A stretch of DNA of 64,000 bases from Microvirga lupini (GTDB lineage Bacteria; Pseudomonadota; Alphaproteobacteria; Rhizobiales; Beijerinckiaceae), in NCBI RefSeq assembly GCF_014191055.1, contig NZ_JACHWB010000002.1, forward strand, positions 186,001 through 250,000, given 5' to 3'. The notes under the pieces were generated by a model, which was not told where the DNA came from, searched no databases, and saw only the letters and a list, made by a program, of their open reading frames with translations. The position numbers were made by a program, and so were the translations under genes. Positions 18,389 to 27,900 of the stretch are shown one piece after another. Within the stretch, counting starts at the first letter, position 1; each line of letters opens with the position of its first letter.

Positions 18389-18847
18389 CTACTGCGTTTT
18401 GGGCGCGGCATCGGCCTCGCCCTGCCAGTGACCCTGTTTTTTGAGCGTATCGGCCACCTCGCGCGGCATGTAATTCTCGTCGTGCTTGGCGAGAACCGAG
18501 TCGGCGCGGAAAACACTCGGGCTTTCCAGAATGCCCTCGGCCACGACACCCTGCCCTTCACGGAACAGGTCGGGCAGCAATCCCTTGTAGTTCACCTTGA
18601 TCGCGGCCTCGGCGTCCATGACCTCGAAGGTGATCTGCTGGTCGGCGCCGCGCTGCACGGAGCCTTCCTTCACGAGGCCGCCGAGACGGATGCGCGTGCC
18701 GGGCTGAACGCTCTTCGCCTGAATGTCGGCCGGCGAGTTGAAGAACACGATCGTGTCGTTCATGGCATAGAGCACAAGCCCGAGTGCGACCGCGAGGACG
18801 CATCCGGCAACTCCGATGAGGGTGAGGCGGCGTTGTTTTCTCGTCAT
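18389..18847 (-). CDS. ccmE: Haem chaperone CcmE (CycJ)
   Basis: A 152-residue periplasmic haem chaperone anchored by an N-terminal helix ([21 protein letters not shown]). The haem-binding His is in [14 protein letters not shown], with the conserved Tyr two to four residues downstream; [11 protein letters not shown] is also typical. The ATG at 18847 overlaps the ccmI stop as ATGA, so the longer frame reaching 19003 is rejected. Confidence 0.95.
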   Translation of the reverse strand: MTRKQRRLTLIGVAGCVLAVALGLVLYAMNDTIVFFNSPADIQAKSVQPGTRIRLGGLVKEGSVQRGADQQITFEVMDAEAAIKVNYKGLLPDLFREGQGVVAEGILESPSVFRADSVLAKHDENYMPREVADTLKKQGHWQGEADAAPKTQ

Positions 18848-19950
18848 GGCTGAGCGTCGGTCAGTTTCAGTTCCTGGGCCATCGTGTCGATGGTCTTCAA
18901 GGCCTCGGTATCCTGCGCCAGGGCCTCCCGGGCGCGCTTGGCTGCAGCAGCGGCCTTGTCGCGCTGCCCCAGCACGGCATAGGAGCGCATCAGCCGCGCC
19001 CATTCCTCGGCCGTGCCGCCTTGAGCTTCGAGACGGCTCGCAAGCCCCGCCACCATGCCGGCGATGGCCTCCGGGCCAACCTGCGGCGTGCCGGCCGGGG
19101 CTGCTTCAGGCTGCGGTGCGCCGAGCGCCGCCAGTTCCTGCCTCACCGGATCCACCCACGGCGCATCCGCCGGCGAGGCGGCGAGCAAGTTCTGAAGAAT
19201 CGTCTTGGCCTTGTCGGTCTGTCCGTCCTGCACGGCCGCGCGGGCAAGGTAGAACTGGGCCTTGGGCGCATTCGGGTCGAGCTTCGCCGCCTGCTCGAAT
19301 GCGGCCTGGGCTTCCGCCGAGATCAGCCCGTCTTTCGCCAGCACCAGGACCTCACCATAATTGGCAAAGCGGGCGGCATCGGGCGCCTGATAGCGGATCG
19401 CCGACTCATAGGCCTTCACCGCATCCTCGATGCGGCCCATGCGGAGATAGACCGGAGCGATGACCTCCCAGCCGCGTCCGTCCTGCGGGTTCTTGGCAAG
19501 GTGGGACTCGATCTCGGCCACGGCGCCGAGCAGGTTGATGTTGCCCGCCTGCTGCGGCTGCATCCGCGCGCCCGGCGGCTCGCTGAGCAGCTGGGGCGAG
19601 CCGTAGATTTCGTAAGTGGCGAGCGCCAGAAGCGGGATGATCGACAGGGCCAGGGTCGATGCGGCACGGCGGCGGCGCAGGGCCGGCTCGCCCACGGCCG
19701 CAAAGGCCTCATCGGCCTGCAGGCCCGTGGCCCGCAACAGCCGGCGTCCAGCCTCGGCCTTGGCGGCTTCCGCCTCGTTGGGGAGAAGCACGCCGCGGGC
19801 CAGGTCCCGCTCGATCTCGGCGATCTGCTCACGATAGAACTGCTTGTCCGGATCGGCCTGTCGCCCAACGGCATAATGGCGCGACAGCGGCCACAGCACC
19901 GCCATCACGGCTGCCGCCGTCATTGCCAGAAGAATGATCCAGATCACCAT
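18844..19950 (-). CDS. ccmI: Cytochrome c biogenesis protein CcmI (CycH)
   Basis: A 368-residue protein with the CcmI layout. An N-terminal helix ([20 protein letters not shown]) and a cytoplasmic loop containing [18 protein letters not shown] come first. A second helix follows near residue 98, then a periplasmic TPR region (about 130-280). CcmI presents apocytochrome c C-termini to the CcmFH lyase. It is the first gene of the block and overlaps ccmE by 4 nt. The gene order feuP-feuQ-cycH-cycJ-cycK-cycL is a known rhizobial arrangement linked to iron acquisition. Confidence 0.92.
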   Translation of the reverse strand: MVIWIILLAMTAAAVMAVLWPLSRHYAVGRQADPDKQFYREQIAEIERDLARGVLLPNEAEAAKAEAGRRLLRATGLQADEAFAAVGEPALRRRRAASTLALSIIPLLALATYEIYGSPQLLSEPPGARMQPQQAGNINLLGAVAEIESHLAKNPQDGRGWEVIAPVYLRMGRIEDAVKAYESAIRYQAPDAARFANYGEVLVLAKDGLISAEAQAAFEQAAKLDPNAPKAQFYLARAAVQDGQTDKAKTILQNLLAASPADAPWVDPVRQELAALGAPQPEAAPAGTPQVGPEAIAGMVAGLASRLEAQGGTAEEWARLMRSYAVLGQRDKAAAAAKRAREALAQDTEALKTIDTMAQELKLTDAQP

Positions 19951-20015
19951 AAAGTCCTATTTACCCCGTGTCCTCCTCAAGCACGACGGTGGCACGGTGT
20001 CACGCGCAAATCTCC

Positions 20016-21413
20016 TTAAGGGGAACTCCTGTCCCCCGGGAGTTCCAGGATCGCGCGCAAGCCTCCCATGGGCGAGGCATCGAGCTTGAGCGAACCCCGA
20101 TAGAGAGCCGCCAGATCGCTGACGATGGAGAGACCGAGGCCCGATCCCGGCTTCGTCTCGTCGAGTCGGCGGCCGCGCTTGAGCATCTCGGTTCGGGCAG
20201 CCTCGGGCAGCCCCGGCCCATCATCGTCGATGAGCAGGCGGAAGCGCGGCCGGTCGTCGTCGCGGACGATCTCAGCCATCACGACAACCTTGTGTGCGGC
20301 CCATTTGGACGCATTGTCGATGAGGTTTCCGGCCATCTCCTCAAGGTCCTGCTTCTCGCCGCGGAAGCGCAGGTCCGGTGGGATCGCGAGTTCCACCTCC
20401 AGGTCCTTGTCGCGGTAGATCTTGGCGAAGGTGCGCGCGAGGCCTGCGATCACCGGCTCGGCTTCCGTCAGGGTCCCAAGCGTGCCGGCCAGGGCTGCCG
20501 CGCGGGCACGGTCGAGATAGTAATTGACCTGATCGCGCATGAGGGTCGCCTGCTCGCGGACCTTGGCGGCCACGTCCTCGGGGGCGTTCTCGGCCTCGTT
20601 CATGATCACGCTGAGCGGCGTCTTGAGCGCGTGGGCGAGATTGCCCACCTGCGTGCGGGCGCGCTCCAAGATCTCGCGGTTGGTGTCGAGGAGCAGGTTC
20701 AGCTCGCTGGCGAGCGGAGAGATGTCGCGCGGATACTCGCCCGCGATGCGCTCCGCCTCCCCCTGACGGATGGCCCCGAGCGCGCTACGGAGATTCGACA
20801 GGGGCCGGAGGCCGAAGCGGATCTGCAGCAGCGTGGTAAAGCCGAGCGCCAGCCCGAGAAGAGCAAAGGTGACGGTGAGCGCGAAGATGAAGTCCCGCAC
20901 CGCCACCTCGATCTCGTCGGCGGGCCCGGCCACGCGGATGATGTAACGTCCGTCCTCCCCGAGATCGATGTCGCGTTCGATGACGCGAAGATTGCGATCG
21001 TCCGGCGCACGTCCGTAGCCGCGGCGGATCTGGCCGAACCGGTCGTCGCCGGCGGCAAGACTCGGCAGCTGCCCGCCGAAGAGCGATTTCGAGGAGCGGA
21101 TCTCGGCCGGGGCCGCATTGGGGCGCGCCACCTGCCAGTACCAGCCCGATAGCGGCAGCTCGAACCGGGGATCGCCGATGGGGCCGAGATCCCGGTTGGG
21201 GTCGCCGGGACCGACGAGGTTCGAGGCTAGCGTGTTGGCATAGACCAGGAGCCGCTGGTCGAAGGCCCGCTCCGTGTTGTCCCGGTACAGGGTCGAGAGG
21301 ATCAACCCCGCGATCAGCAGGATCACGAAGCTCCAGAACACCGAGGAGACCGCCAGACGGACCGCAATGGGCCGGCCGGCGAAGCGTTTCACGAGCGGCG
21401 ACAGGCCGGTCAC
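20016..21413 (-). CDS. feuQ: Sensor histidine kinase FeuQ (PhoQ-like)
   Basis: A 465-residue inner-membrane kinase. Helices near residues 20-42 and 175-198 flank a periplasmic domain of about 130 residues. HAMP is followed by the phosphoacceptor in NLAHALKTPLSVIMNEAENA and an ATPase with DNASKWAAHKV, DDDGPGLP and GSGLGLSIVSDL. It overlaps its regulator by 4 nt (ATGA), so expression is coupled. Position next to cycHJKL matches FeuPQ, reported in rhizobia to affect iron uptake and cyclic-glucan export. The assignment rests on synteny plus domain type. Confidence 0.85.
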   Translation of the reverse strand: MTGLSPLVKRFAGRPIAVRLAVSSVFWSFVILLIAGLILSTLYRDNTERAFDQRLLVYANTLASNLVGPGDPNRDLGPIGDPRFELPLSGWYWQVARPNAAPAEIRSSKSLFGGQLPSLAAGDDRFGQIRRGYGRAPDDRNLRVIERDIDLGEDGRYIIRVAGPADEIEVAVRDFIFALTVTFALLGLALGFTTLLQIRFGLRPLSNLRSALGAIRQGEAERIAGEYPRDISPLASELNLLLDTNREILERARTQVGNLAHALKTPLSVIMNEAENAPEDVAAKVREQATLMRDQVNYYLDRARAAALAGTLGTLTEAEPVIAGLARTFAKIYRDKDLEVELAIPPDLRFRGEKQDLEEMAGNLIDNASKWAAHKVVVMAEIVRDDDRPRFRLLIDDDGPGLPEAARTEMLKRGRRLDETKPGSGLGLSIVSDLAALYRGSLKLDASPMGGLRAILELPGDRSSP

Positions 21414-22102
21414 GTCTTGGTCTGGGCCTGAGGCGTCTGGGCCTGGCTCGCGTCGAGGAGATAGCCCAGCCCCCGGACGGTCTGGATGATGTCGACGCCG
21501 AGCTTCTTGCGAAGCCTGCCGATGAAGACCTCGATGGTGTTGGAATCCCGGTCGAAGTCCTGGTCGTAGAGATGCTCGGTCAGCTCGCCCCGCGAGACGA
21601 TGCGCCCCATGTGGTGCATGAGGTAGGACAGGAGCCGGTACTCGTGCGAGGTCAGCTTCACCGGGTTGCCGTCGACCGTCACGCGGCCGGAGCGGGTGTC
21701 GAGCTTCACCGGGCCGCAGGAGATCTCGCTCGTGGCATGCCCGGCCGAGCGGCGCAACAGGGCGCGCACGCGGGCAAGCAACTCCTCCATGTGGAAAGGT
21801 TTCGTTACGTAATCGTCGGCGCCGGCATCGAAGCCCTGGACCTTGTCGCTCCAGCGGTCGCGGGCGGTCAAGATGATCACCGGGACCTTGCGACCCTCCC
21901 GGCGCCAGGCGGTCAGCACGGAAACGCCGTCCACCTTCGGCAGGCCGAGATCGAGGATGATGGCGTCGTAGGGCTCGGTTTCCCCAAGGAACTGCCCCTC
22001 CTCGCCATCCATGGCGGTGTCCACCGCGTAGCCTGCCTGTTCAAGGGCAGTCACGATCTGCTTATTGAGGGTTCTGTCGTCCTCGACAACGAGTAGGCGC
22101 AC
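21410..22102 (-). CDS. feuP: Response regulator FeuP (PhoP/OmpR family)
   Basis: A 230-residue regulator. The receiver has MRLLVVEDDRTL, the phospho-Asp in YDAIILDLGLPKVDG, Thr in PVIILTARD and Lys in DYVTKPFHMEELLARV. The winged helix has LTSHEYRLLSYLMHHMG and IEVFIGRLRKKLG. It is the first gene of a pair with FeuQ and precedes the cyc genes. A palindromic intergenic element (22120-22229) lies upstream and may overlap its promoter region. Confidence 0.88.
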   Translation of the reverse strand: MRLLVVEDDRTLNKQIVTALEQAGYAVDTAMDGEEGQFLGETEPYDAIILDLGLPKVDGVSVLTAWRREGRKVPVIILTARDRWSDKVQGFDAGADDYVTKPFHMEELLARVRALLRRSAGHATSEISCGPVKLDTRSGRVTVDGNPVKLTSHEYRLLSYLMHHMGRIVSRGELTEHLYDQDFDRDSNTIEVFIGRLRKKLGVDIIQTVRGLGYLLDASQAQTPQAQTKT

Positions 22103-22119
22103 GGTTCTGGCTTCCTATA

Positions 22120-22229
22120 GCATCGGACCCAAAAGTGGATTGCACTTAAGGGATCAATCCGATGCTTGATCCCTTAAGTGGCACATCGTTCGGCGCGGAA
22201 AACCGGTCTCCACTTTTCCGCACGATGCG
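22120..22229. repeat. Intergenic palindromic element, family A
   Basis: It begins GCATCGGACCCAAAAGTGGA and includes the pair TTAAGGGATCAATCCGATGC / GCTTGATCCCTTAAG, then a unit with CCACTTTTCCGCACGATGCG. Related blocks occur at 38690-38733, 53865-53905 and 62083-62152. It is probably a dispersed REP-like element of this genome. Confidence 0.7.
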
Positions 22230-22544
22230 CTATTTCACCGATCTCACGCGCCCGGAGGAGCCGTCGATCATCACTTGCACGATGCGACCGTCCTTTTGCA
22301 AGGCCATGATCACATAGACAAGAGCATCGCTGTTGCGGCAGAGGCTCGCCCGAACCACGTCAGCGCCCGGCACCTGGCGACGGGCCGTCATCACGGCGGA
22401 GGCCGGTGTGACGACGCCCTTGGAGGCCACGGCTTCCTGCATCTCGCGGGGGGGAAGGCAGTTCCCGAGGGCTGCCGACGCGCTCTGCGCAGAGGCCGCC
22501 CCCATCATTCCCCACAACGCTATGACCAGACAAACCAGACGCAT
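22230..22544 (-). CDS. Small exported PepSY-like protein
   Basis: A 104-residue protein starting MRLVCLVIALWGMMGAASAQ, a clear signal peptide. The mature part has two cysteines (GNCLPPRE, SLCRNS) and ends VYVIMALQKDGRIVQVMIDG, a PepSY-like strand pattern. The start at 22544 is chosen because the preceding in-frame residues (to 22610) break the signal peptide. It lies just upstream of feuP on the same strand. Small PepSY proteins beside PhoPQ/FeuPQ-type pairs often modulate the kinase; that role here is inference. Confidence 0.7.
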   Translation of the reverse strand: MRLVCLVIALWGMMGAASAQSASAALGNCLPPREMQEAVASKGVVTPASAVMTARRQVPGADVVRASLCRNSDALVYVIMALQKDGRIVQVMIDGSSGRVRSVK

Positions 22545-22593
22545 GAGGTGACCATGCCTTTGCCGCACTGAATGAATTCTGAATGTAGTTAGG

Positions 22594-22618
22594 GCGGGTT
22601 TCCAAGGCATAAACCCGC
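22594..22618 (-). terminator. Inverted repeat at the end of the GTA/lysis cluster
   Basis: The arms GCGGGTTT and AAACCCGC pair perfectly around a 9-nt loop, 20 bp past the holin-like stop. No strong T-run follows, so it is only a possible terminator. Confidence 0.4.
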
Positions 22619-22637
22619 TCTGCCGGCCCTAAATCCT

Positions 22638-22847
22638 CTAGTTCAGGATCTGCTTCGTGGCCAGGATCCGGAACACGGTCGAGGCGATAAAGCTGCCGGC
22701 GGCGATGATCTGGACCAGCGCCTCCTCGACGGCACCCGTCGTGAGCGCCGAGCCGTCGAAGCCGAACAGCCCGAGAACAAGGGCCGCAAGCCCGATCAGG
22801 TTGGACCAGATTGTGCGGCTGGCCAGAATGGTCTTGGTATCGAACAT
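22638..22847 (-). CDS. Small holin-like membrane protein
   Basis: A 69-residue protein with two hydrophobic segments (TIWSNLIGLAALVLGLFGF and LVQIIAAGSFIASTVFRIL) and a lysine near the C-terminus. Length, topology and the muramidase gene directly upstream suggest a holin or holin-like release protein. The ATG at 22847 lies 2 nt below the muramidase stop codon (TGA at 22851-22849), so translation is probably coupled. It is the last gene of the GTA-direction cluster. Holin activity is inferred from context and not proven by sequence. Confidence 0.65.
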   Translation of the reverse strand: MFDTKTILASRTIWSNLIGLAALVLGLFGFDGSALTTGAVEEALVQIIAAGSFIASTVFRILATKQILN

Positions 22848-22848
22848 A

Positions 22849-23391
22849 TCAAACACTCGTGGTTTCTGGTGGTGAAGATGAAGCAAGCCGCAGAGCCCCC
22901 TGCTCCACGGCAAGGACCCGCCGGCGCCAGCCGCGCCCGAAAACCGGCCAGGTGGCAAGGCGGCCGAGAAAGCCGAGGCGGGCCCTGGTGAGACGGCGGA
23001 TCGTTTCGGTTGGATCGGCCTGCCAGGCCGCTTTCAGGGTCTGAGGTCCCACGATCCCATCCGCCGAGACTCCGAGGATCGTCTGAAGCATGCGCACGGC
23101 CCGGGCGGGACCCGAGTTCACCGCGAGATCGAAGACGGCGAGGTCCAGACCCGGAGGCAGTTCATCGGCGTGAACGACATCCCAATAGAGCCACCGATAG
23201 ATCGCCTCGGCCTCGGCGCGGGTCAGCTCCCGCACATCCTCGACCGACACGGGACGTCCCCGCACTCGGGAGAGGGTCTCGCGGGTGATGCCGAACTTGG
23301 TCGCGCCGCCCGGATCCCTGGGATGATGCACGAAGCCGCCCTCGTGCTGCAGCACGATGTCGATGACTTTCTCGAAGCGCGACTCCGTCAT
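22849..23391 (-). CDS. GH108 N-acetylmuramidase (lysozyme family)
   Basis: A 180-residue peptidoglycan hydrolase. The N-terminus has FEKVIDIVLQHEGGFVHHPRDPGG, whose HEGG glutamate is the catalytic acid of glycoside hydrolase family 108, then GATKFGITRETL. A C-terminal peptidoglycan-binding type 3 region has LDLAVFDLAVNSGPARAVRM and VSADGIVGPQTL. No signal peptide is seen, consistent with release through a holin. It likely lyses the producer cell or opens the wall for particle release. Longer upstream in-frame sequence is not used because it overlaps the DUF2793 gene. Confidence 0.88.
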   Translation of the reverse strand: MTESRFEKVIDIVLQHEGGFVHHPRDPGGATKFGITRETLSRVRGRPVSVEDVRELTRAEAEAIYRWLYWDVVHADELPPGLDLAVFDLAVNSGPARAVRMLQTILGVSADGIVGPQTLKAAWQADPTETIRRLTRARLGFLGRLATWPVFGRGWRRRVLAVEQGALRLASSSPPETTSV

Positions 23392-23399
23392 GGATGCTC

Positions 23400-24938
23400 T
23401 CACAGTTCCGCCTCGAGCGCGATGAAGGCATCGGATCCGAGGTGGAGATTGCCGACGCCGCCGGCCGCCGCTGAGAAGGAGCTGCCGGCTCGGAGCCTTA
23501 GGATAACGCACGAGGCGCTCGCAGGCGTTGCGGTCGTCACCGTCAGCGCGCCGCTCAGGGCCGCCCAGGCCGCGCTGCTGTTGCTGTAGAAGCCCGCCTG
23601 ATTGCCCGTGGGCGATGCGTTGATCCACGCGAACCCGCTGGTGAGGAGCGTGGGATCGGCCCGCATGGGCGCCGGCAGGGTGCACACTGCATCGATCATG
23701 TTCACGCCGACGCGCTGCGCCACATACCCGAGAATGCCGGGCGCTCCGCCGGTCGTGGCAAGCCGCTGGAAAAAGCCGCGGCAGCGATACTCCTCGATGT
23801 CGAGGGGCGGCGCGCGCCAGGGCGTCGCCTGAGCGCCCAGTTCCAGCTTCACGTGCTTGAAGGAACAGGCCGCCCCCGGCTGCAGGCGCAGCACGATGTT
23901 GGCGGTTTCTCCGCCATCGAGGGTCACGCTCGCGGCCTGACGGCCGGAGCCTGCCGGGATCGTGGCAGCCTTGGAGCCGATGAGAACCGGCAGCGGCCCG
24001 GAGGGATCCTCCACCGAGAGGGTCAGCGTTGCGCTCGCAAGATTGCCCGCGCCGAACTCGGCCGCCGCCTGCGCGGCATCGATCACCTGCTCGATGGCGC
24101 CCGAAAGCGTGATGGTGCCCTCACTGGTGCGCGCGACCGTGCAGCCGCCCGGCCCCCCCTTCCAGCGGTCGAATCCGTAGACGCCTTCGCCCAGAGGCCC
24201 ACCCGCGAACCGGCGCTGGTTCACGCTGAAGGCGGCATTGATCAGCAGGTTGGCGCGCGGCGCATTTACGAGCCCTGAGGGAAACGACACGAGGCCGGTT
24301 CGCCGGTCGATCACGAGCGCATCGCGCCACAGGCTCCCATCATCGGAGACGCGGATCGAGAAATCATCGCTGCCGATGAGTCCCGTTTCCGCGCGCCCGC
24401 TGAAGCCGCGCTGGTAGAGCTGCGAGAGAACGTTCGCCTCCGTGCTCTTGTTGAGCACGAAGCGCAGATCGCCGGATCCACCCTCCTCTGCTGTCAACGC
24501 AGCAAAAAGCGCCGCGTTGAGTTTTGCAGATAACCTGTTCAGGTCATCGGCTGCTGTGCCGAGGCCAAGCCGCTCCAGGTTATTGATCTCGTCGGGAGCG
24601 GAGCCGAAGGCCTTCCATTCGCTTCCGTTGAAGACAAGAACCAGATCCTCGTTCTCCACATAGGCGCGCCACCCGGACCGCGGCGCGAAGAAGCGCCAGA
24701 GGCCGAGATCGAACAGGGCCACCTGACCCTCGTGGCCGGCGAAGGCGCCCGTGGCATTCGCCCCGATGAGGAAGCGGTCGCCCTCCTCAGGCGCCGCCGG
24801 TGGCGCGGTGCGGTTGCGCTCCTTCACGGCGAGCTGGACGAGGGCATCGAGGGAGGCGATCGCCTCGTTGTGGGTGACATGCTTTTGCGCCTGCGCGGCT
24901 GCAATGAGCGGCAGGGCGAGATGGGGCGTCGATGACAT
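23400..24938 (-). CDS. DUF2793 domain phage-tail-associated protein
   Basis: A 512-residue protein. The first ~90 residues (LALPLIAAAQAQKHVTHNEA, DRFLIGANATGAFAGHEGQVA, WRFFAPRSGWRAYVENEDLV) match DUF2793, found at the end of alphaproteobacterial GTA and prophage tail modules. The rest is strand-rich with a middle region resembling carbohydrate-binding or fibre proteins (INAAFSVNQRRFAG, YGFDRWKGG). It lies between megatron and the muramidase, so a tail-fibre or host-contact role is likely, but this is inference. Confidence 0.78.
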   Translation of the reverse strand: MSSTPHLALPLIAAAQAQKHVTHNEAIASLDALVQLAVKERNRTAPPAAPEEGDRFLIGANATGAFAGHEGQVALFDLGLWRFFAPRSGWRAYVENEDLVLVFNGSEWKAFGSAPDEINNLERLGLGTAADDLNRLSAKLNAALFAALTAEEGGSGDLRFVLNKSTEANVLSQLYQRGFSGRAETGLIGSDDFSIRVSDDGSLWRDALVIDRRTGLVSFPSGLVNAPRANLLINAAFSVNQRRFAGGPLGEGVYGFDRWKGGPGGCTVARTSEGTITLSGAIEQVIDAAQAAAEFGAGNLASATLTLSVEDPSGPLPVLIGSKAATIPAGSGRQAASVTLDGGETANIVLRLQPGAACSFKHVKLELGAQATPWRAPPLDIEEYRCRGFFQRLATTGGAPGILGYVAQRVGVNMIDAVCTLPAPMRADPTLLTSGFAWINASPTGNQAGFYSNSSAAWAALSGALTVTTATPASASCVILRLRAGSSFSAAAGGVGNLHLGSDAFIALEAEL

Positions 24939-24972
24939 GGGATGACGTGCTTTCGGAAAATTGGTGCGCCGT

Positions 24973-27900
24973 TCAGCGCACGGAAACTGTGACGCGGCGC
25001 TCGAAGCCACGGCCCGCGACAGCGCTCATCTGCGCGATGCCGAGAGCCAGCGTGGATTGAGCGGTGCCGAAATCGGCAATTTCCAGCGCTTGCGTGTAGA
25101 GGATGGAGGGCTGCGCACTCGTGAGCCTTCTTGCCACCTGCCCGTCCTTGAGGATATCGATCTCGTAGGCCTCCGCATCCTCGGAGAGCGGCACGTCCAT
25201 GGCTTCCCATCCATCGCCGTTGCGGCGCGTGCGGCGAATCCAGCTGAGGCGGATGCCGCCTTGCTCGCGCTGGGCCGTCACATGCACGGGACTCAAGGGC
25301 TTCAGCGCCTCGCGCCCCACGGTTGCGGCGATCTCCGTGACCGATGCATCCGCATGGTCGCGCCCCGACGGCCCGATCCTGTACCGCCAGCTCTGGCCGA
25401 GATCCTGCATGCTGGTGGTGAGGGGAGCGACCGCTTCGTCGAGCTTCACGATCAGGGCGCCTGCCACGACGGTGCGATGAGCCTCCGGCTCACTGCCCGC
25501 AAGGGCACGCAGGAAGCGCGAGAGGCGGAAGATGCGCTCCCCAATCAGCTCGGCGCGTGCGGCGGAAAACATCTCCCAGCGGCCATCCGCGCCGCGCAGG
25601 GCGAACAGGTTGCGACCGGCGAGTGCCGCCTCATCGTCGATGGAGCTCAAGGCGCCGGTGGAAATCTCGATATCGAGGGTCGCCTGTCGATCCCAACGCC
25701 ACAGCGGCCCTGGGGCGAATGCATTCTTCGTGCGGCCGATCACGGCCGGCAGATCGAGAACGCGATGGGGCGTGAAGCTCGCGCCGTTGCCGGAGCGCCA
25801 GACCATCATGGTGCCGGGCCATGGATCCGCTGCCACCGCGATGTACTGCAATGGCGTGGGATCACCGAGTGCCGCCGGCAGGTCGAGCACGAGAGCGACC
25901 GGCTTGCCCGGCACCGGCGGCGGGCGCTTCGCCGGCCGGGGGATCGCCAAGCCCGGCCGCTCGAACACCGCCGGCTCCACCGCGCGTGTCGTGACCTTGC
26001 GCGTCGGTCCGTCGGCGATGCGCGTGATGCGATGGAGCTTGTCTCCCGCATCCGTCGGCACCGCAATCACGTCGCCGGGCTCCAGGTCGATGCGGCGCGG
26101 CGAGAGTTCGAACTCGGCGCCTTCCCGGCCCGCCCACAGATCCTGCAGCCAGGTATCGGCCAAGCGCTGCGCCTCGGCGCGGCGGGTCACGACGGCGTTG
26201 TCCGCCCGCGCCTCGCGCCGGCTCGAACCGGACAGGCGCCGCGAGGCGACAGTTGCGCGGCGGTAATCCGTGTCGCTCTCGGAAAACCCCACCTCCACTT
26301 GCTGCGGCAGCTCGGTCTCCTGCGCGCGGGTAAGGCGAAGGGAAGGCTGCTCCGCATTCAGTACGATATCGTCCTTCGTCAGGTGCAGCACAGCGCGACC
26401 GCCACGCCCCTGCCAGGCGATCGCACCGCCCCGCGCCACCGCATCGACGCCAAAGAGGCGCAGCAGAGGCTCGAGAGCGCCGCGCAGGGACATCGGCCTG
26501 TCGATCACGTAACCGTCCACGAAACCGTCGACGGGAATCGCACCAGGATCGGAAAGGCCGAAATCGCGCAGCATCCGCGCGATCAGGCGGTCGAGCGTCG
26601 CGCCCTCCAGACGTCCGGTGATCCAGTGGCCGGTGTCCCAGTTGGCGCCATCGGACCACACCACGTCAAAGTCGGGAAAGGCCGGAAAGGGCCGCGCATC
26701 CCAGGCCCAGACGAACACGTTCTCCGGATCGACCATGCGCCCACTATAAGAGGACGATGCAGGATTGTGCTCGGGCGAAAAACCGCGCTGCTCCGGATCG
26801 AAGCGCGAGAGAATGGCCTCCAGGGCGCGCGCCTGCACGAGATCGTCGCGCACGCCGCGGGAGAATGGCGGATAGGCCGATTCCGACGACTTCGGATCGG
26901 GGAAGACGTTGGGCCCGTTCGGCCCCTTGTCGACGGCCGGCACGCCGATCTCGGTGAGCCAGATCGGCTTCGATTGCGGCTGCCAGGATGTGGCGCCAAC
27001 CTCGACGCCGCCGACGCGCTCCACGTGCCGGTTCGACCACCAGGACACGAGATCCTTCTGGCGGAACACCCATGGCTTGCCATGGGCGCCGTCCGTGATG
27101 GGCGTACGCGTTTGGGAAGTACGTTGCGCGGCGCTGGCATAGTACCAGTCGAACGCCTCGCCGCTGCCCAGGCGCGTGCGCAGGTAATCCACGTCGTAGA
27201 TGCTGCGCCCTGCCGCGAGATCCGCATGTGCCGGGCCGTCGCGCCAGTCCGAGATCGGTGGGTAATAATCGATCCCGACCGCATCAATGGCGGGGCTCGC
27301 AAAGAGCGGATCGAGGGGAAAGCGCACCTCGCCCCCATTGTTCAGCACATGGGCGCCGTATTCGGTCCGGTCGGCCGCATAGACGATCTCGGTCGAGGCG
27401 CGCAGGATCGCACGCACATCCTGCGCAAGATCCCGCAGCCGCGACACCGCCGGATAGACGCCCGATGCGGAGCGCACGCGGGTGAGGCCGACGAGCTCGC
27501 TCCCTAAGATGAAACCATGGACGCCGCCCGCCTGCTCGGCCAGCGCCGCGTAATGCAGGACCATGCGGTTGAAGCCTTCAGTCCGCGTGAACCAGAGGTT
27601 CACCTGGCTGGCGGCGGCGCTGGTTCCATCGGGCGAACCGGATTCCCCCGGTGCGGGATGGCAGGTGATACGCCCGCGCCAGGGATAGGCGAGCTGTCCG
27701 GTGCCGCCGTACGGGTCGGGCAGGCTGTTGCCGGCAGGCACGTCCATCATCACAAAAGGATAGAGCACCACCTCAAGGCCACGATCCTTCAGGTTTCTGA
27801 TCAGCCGGATCACGGATTCATCCGAGGGTGTGCCGCCATAGGCCGGCGTGCCCTTCACGAGCGAAACCGCCTTCGCGTCGTCGCGCGCCAGGCCGGCCAC

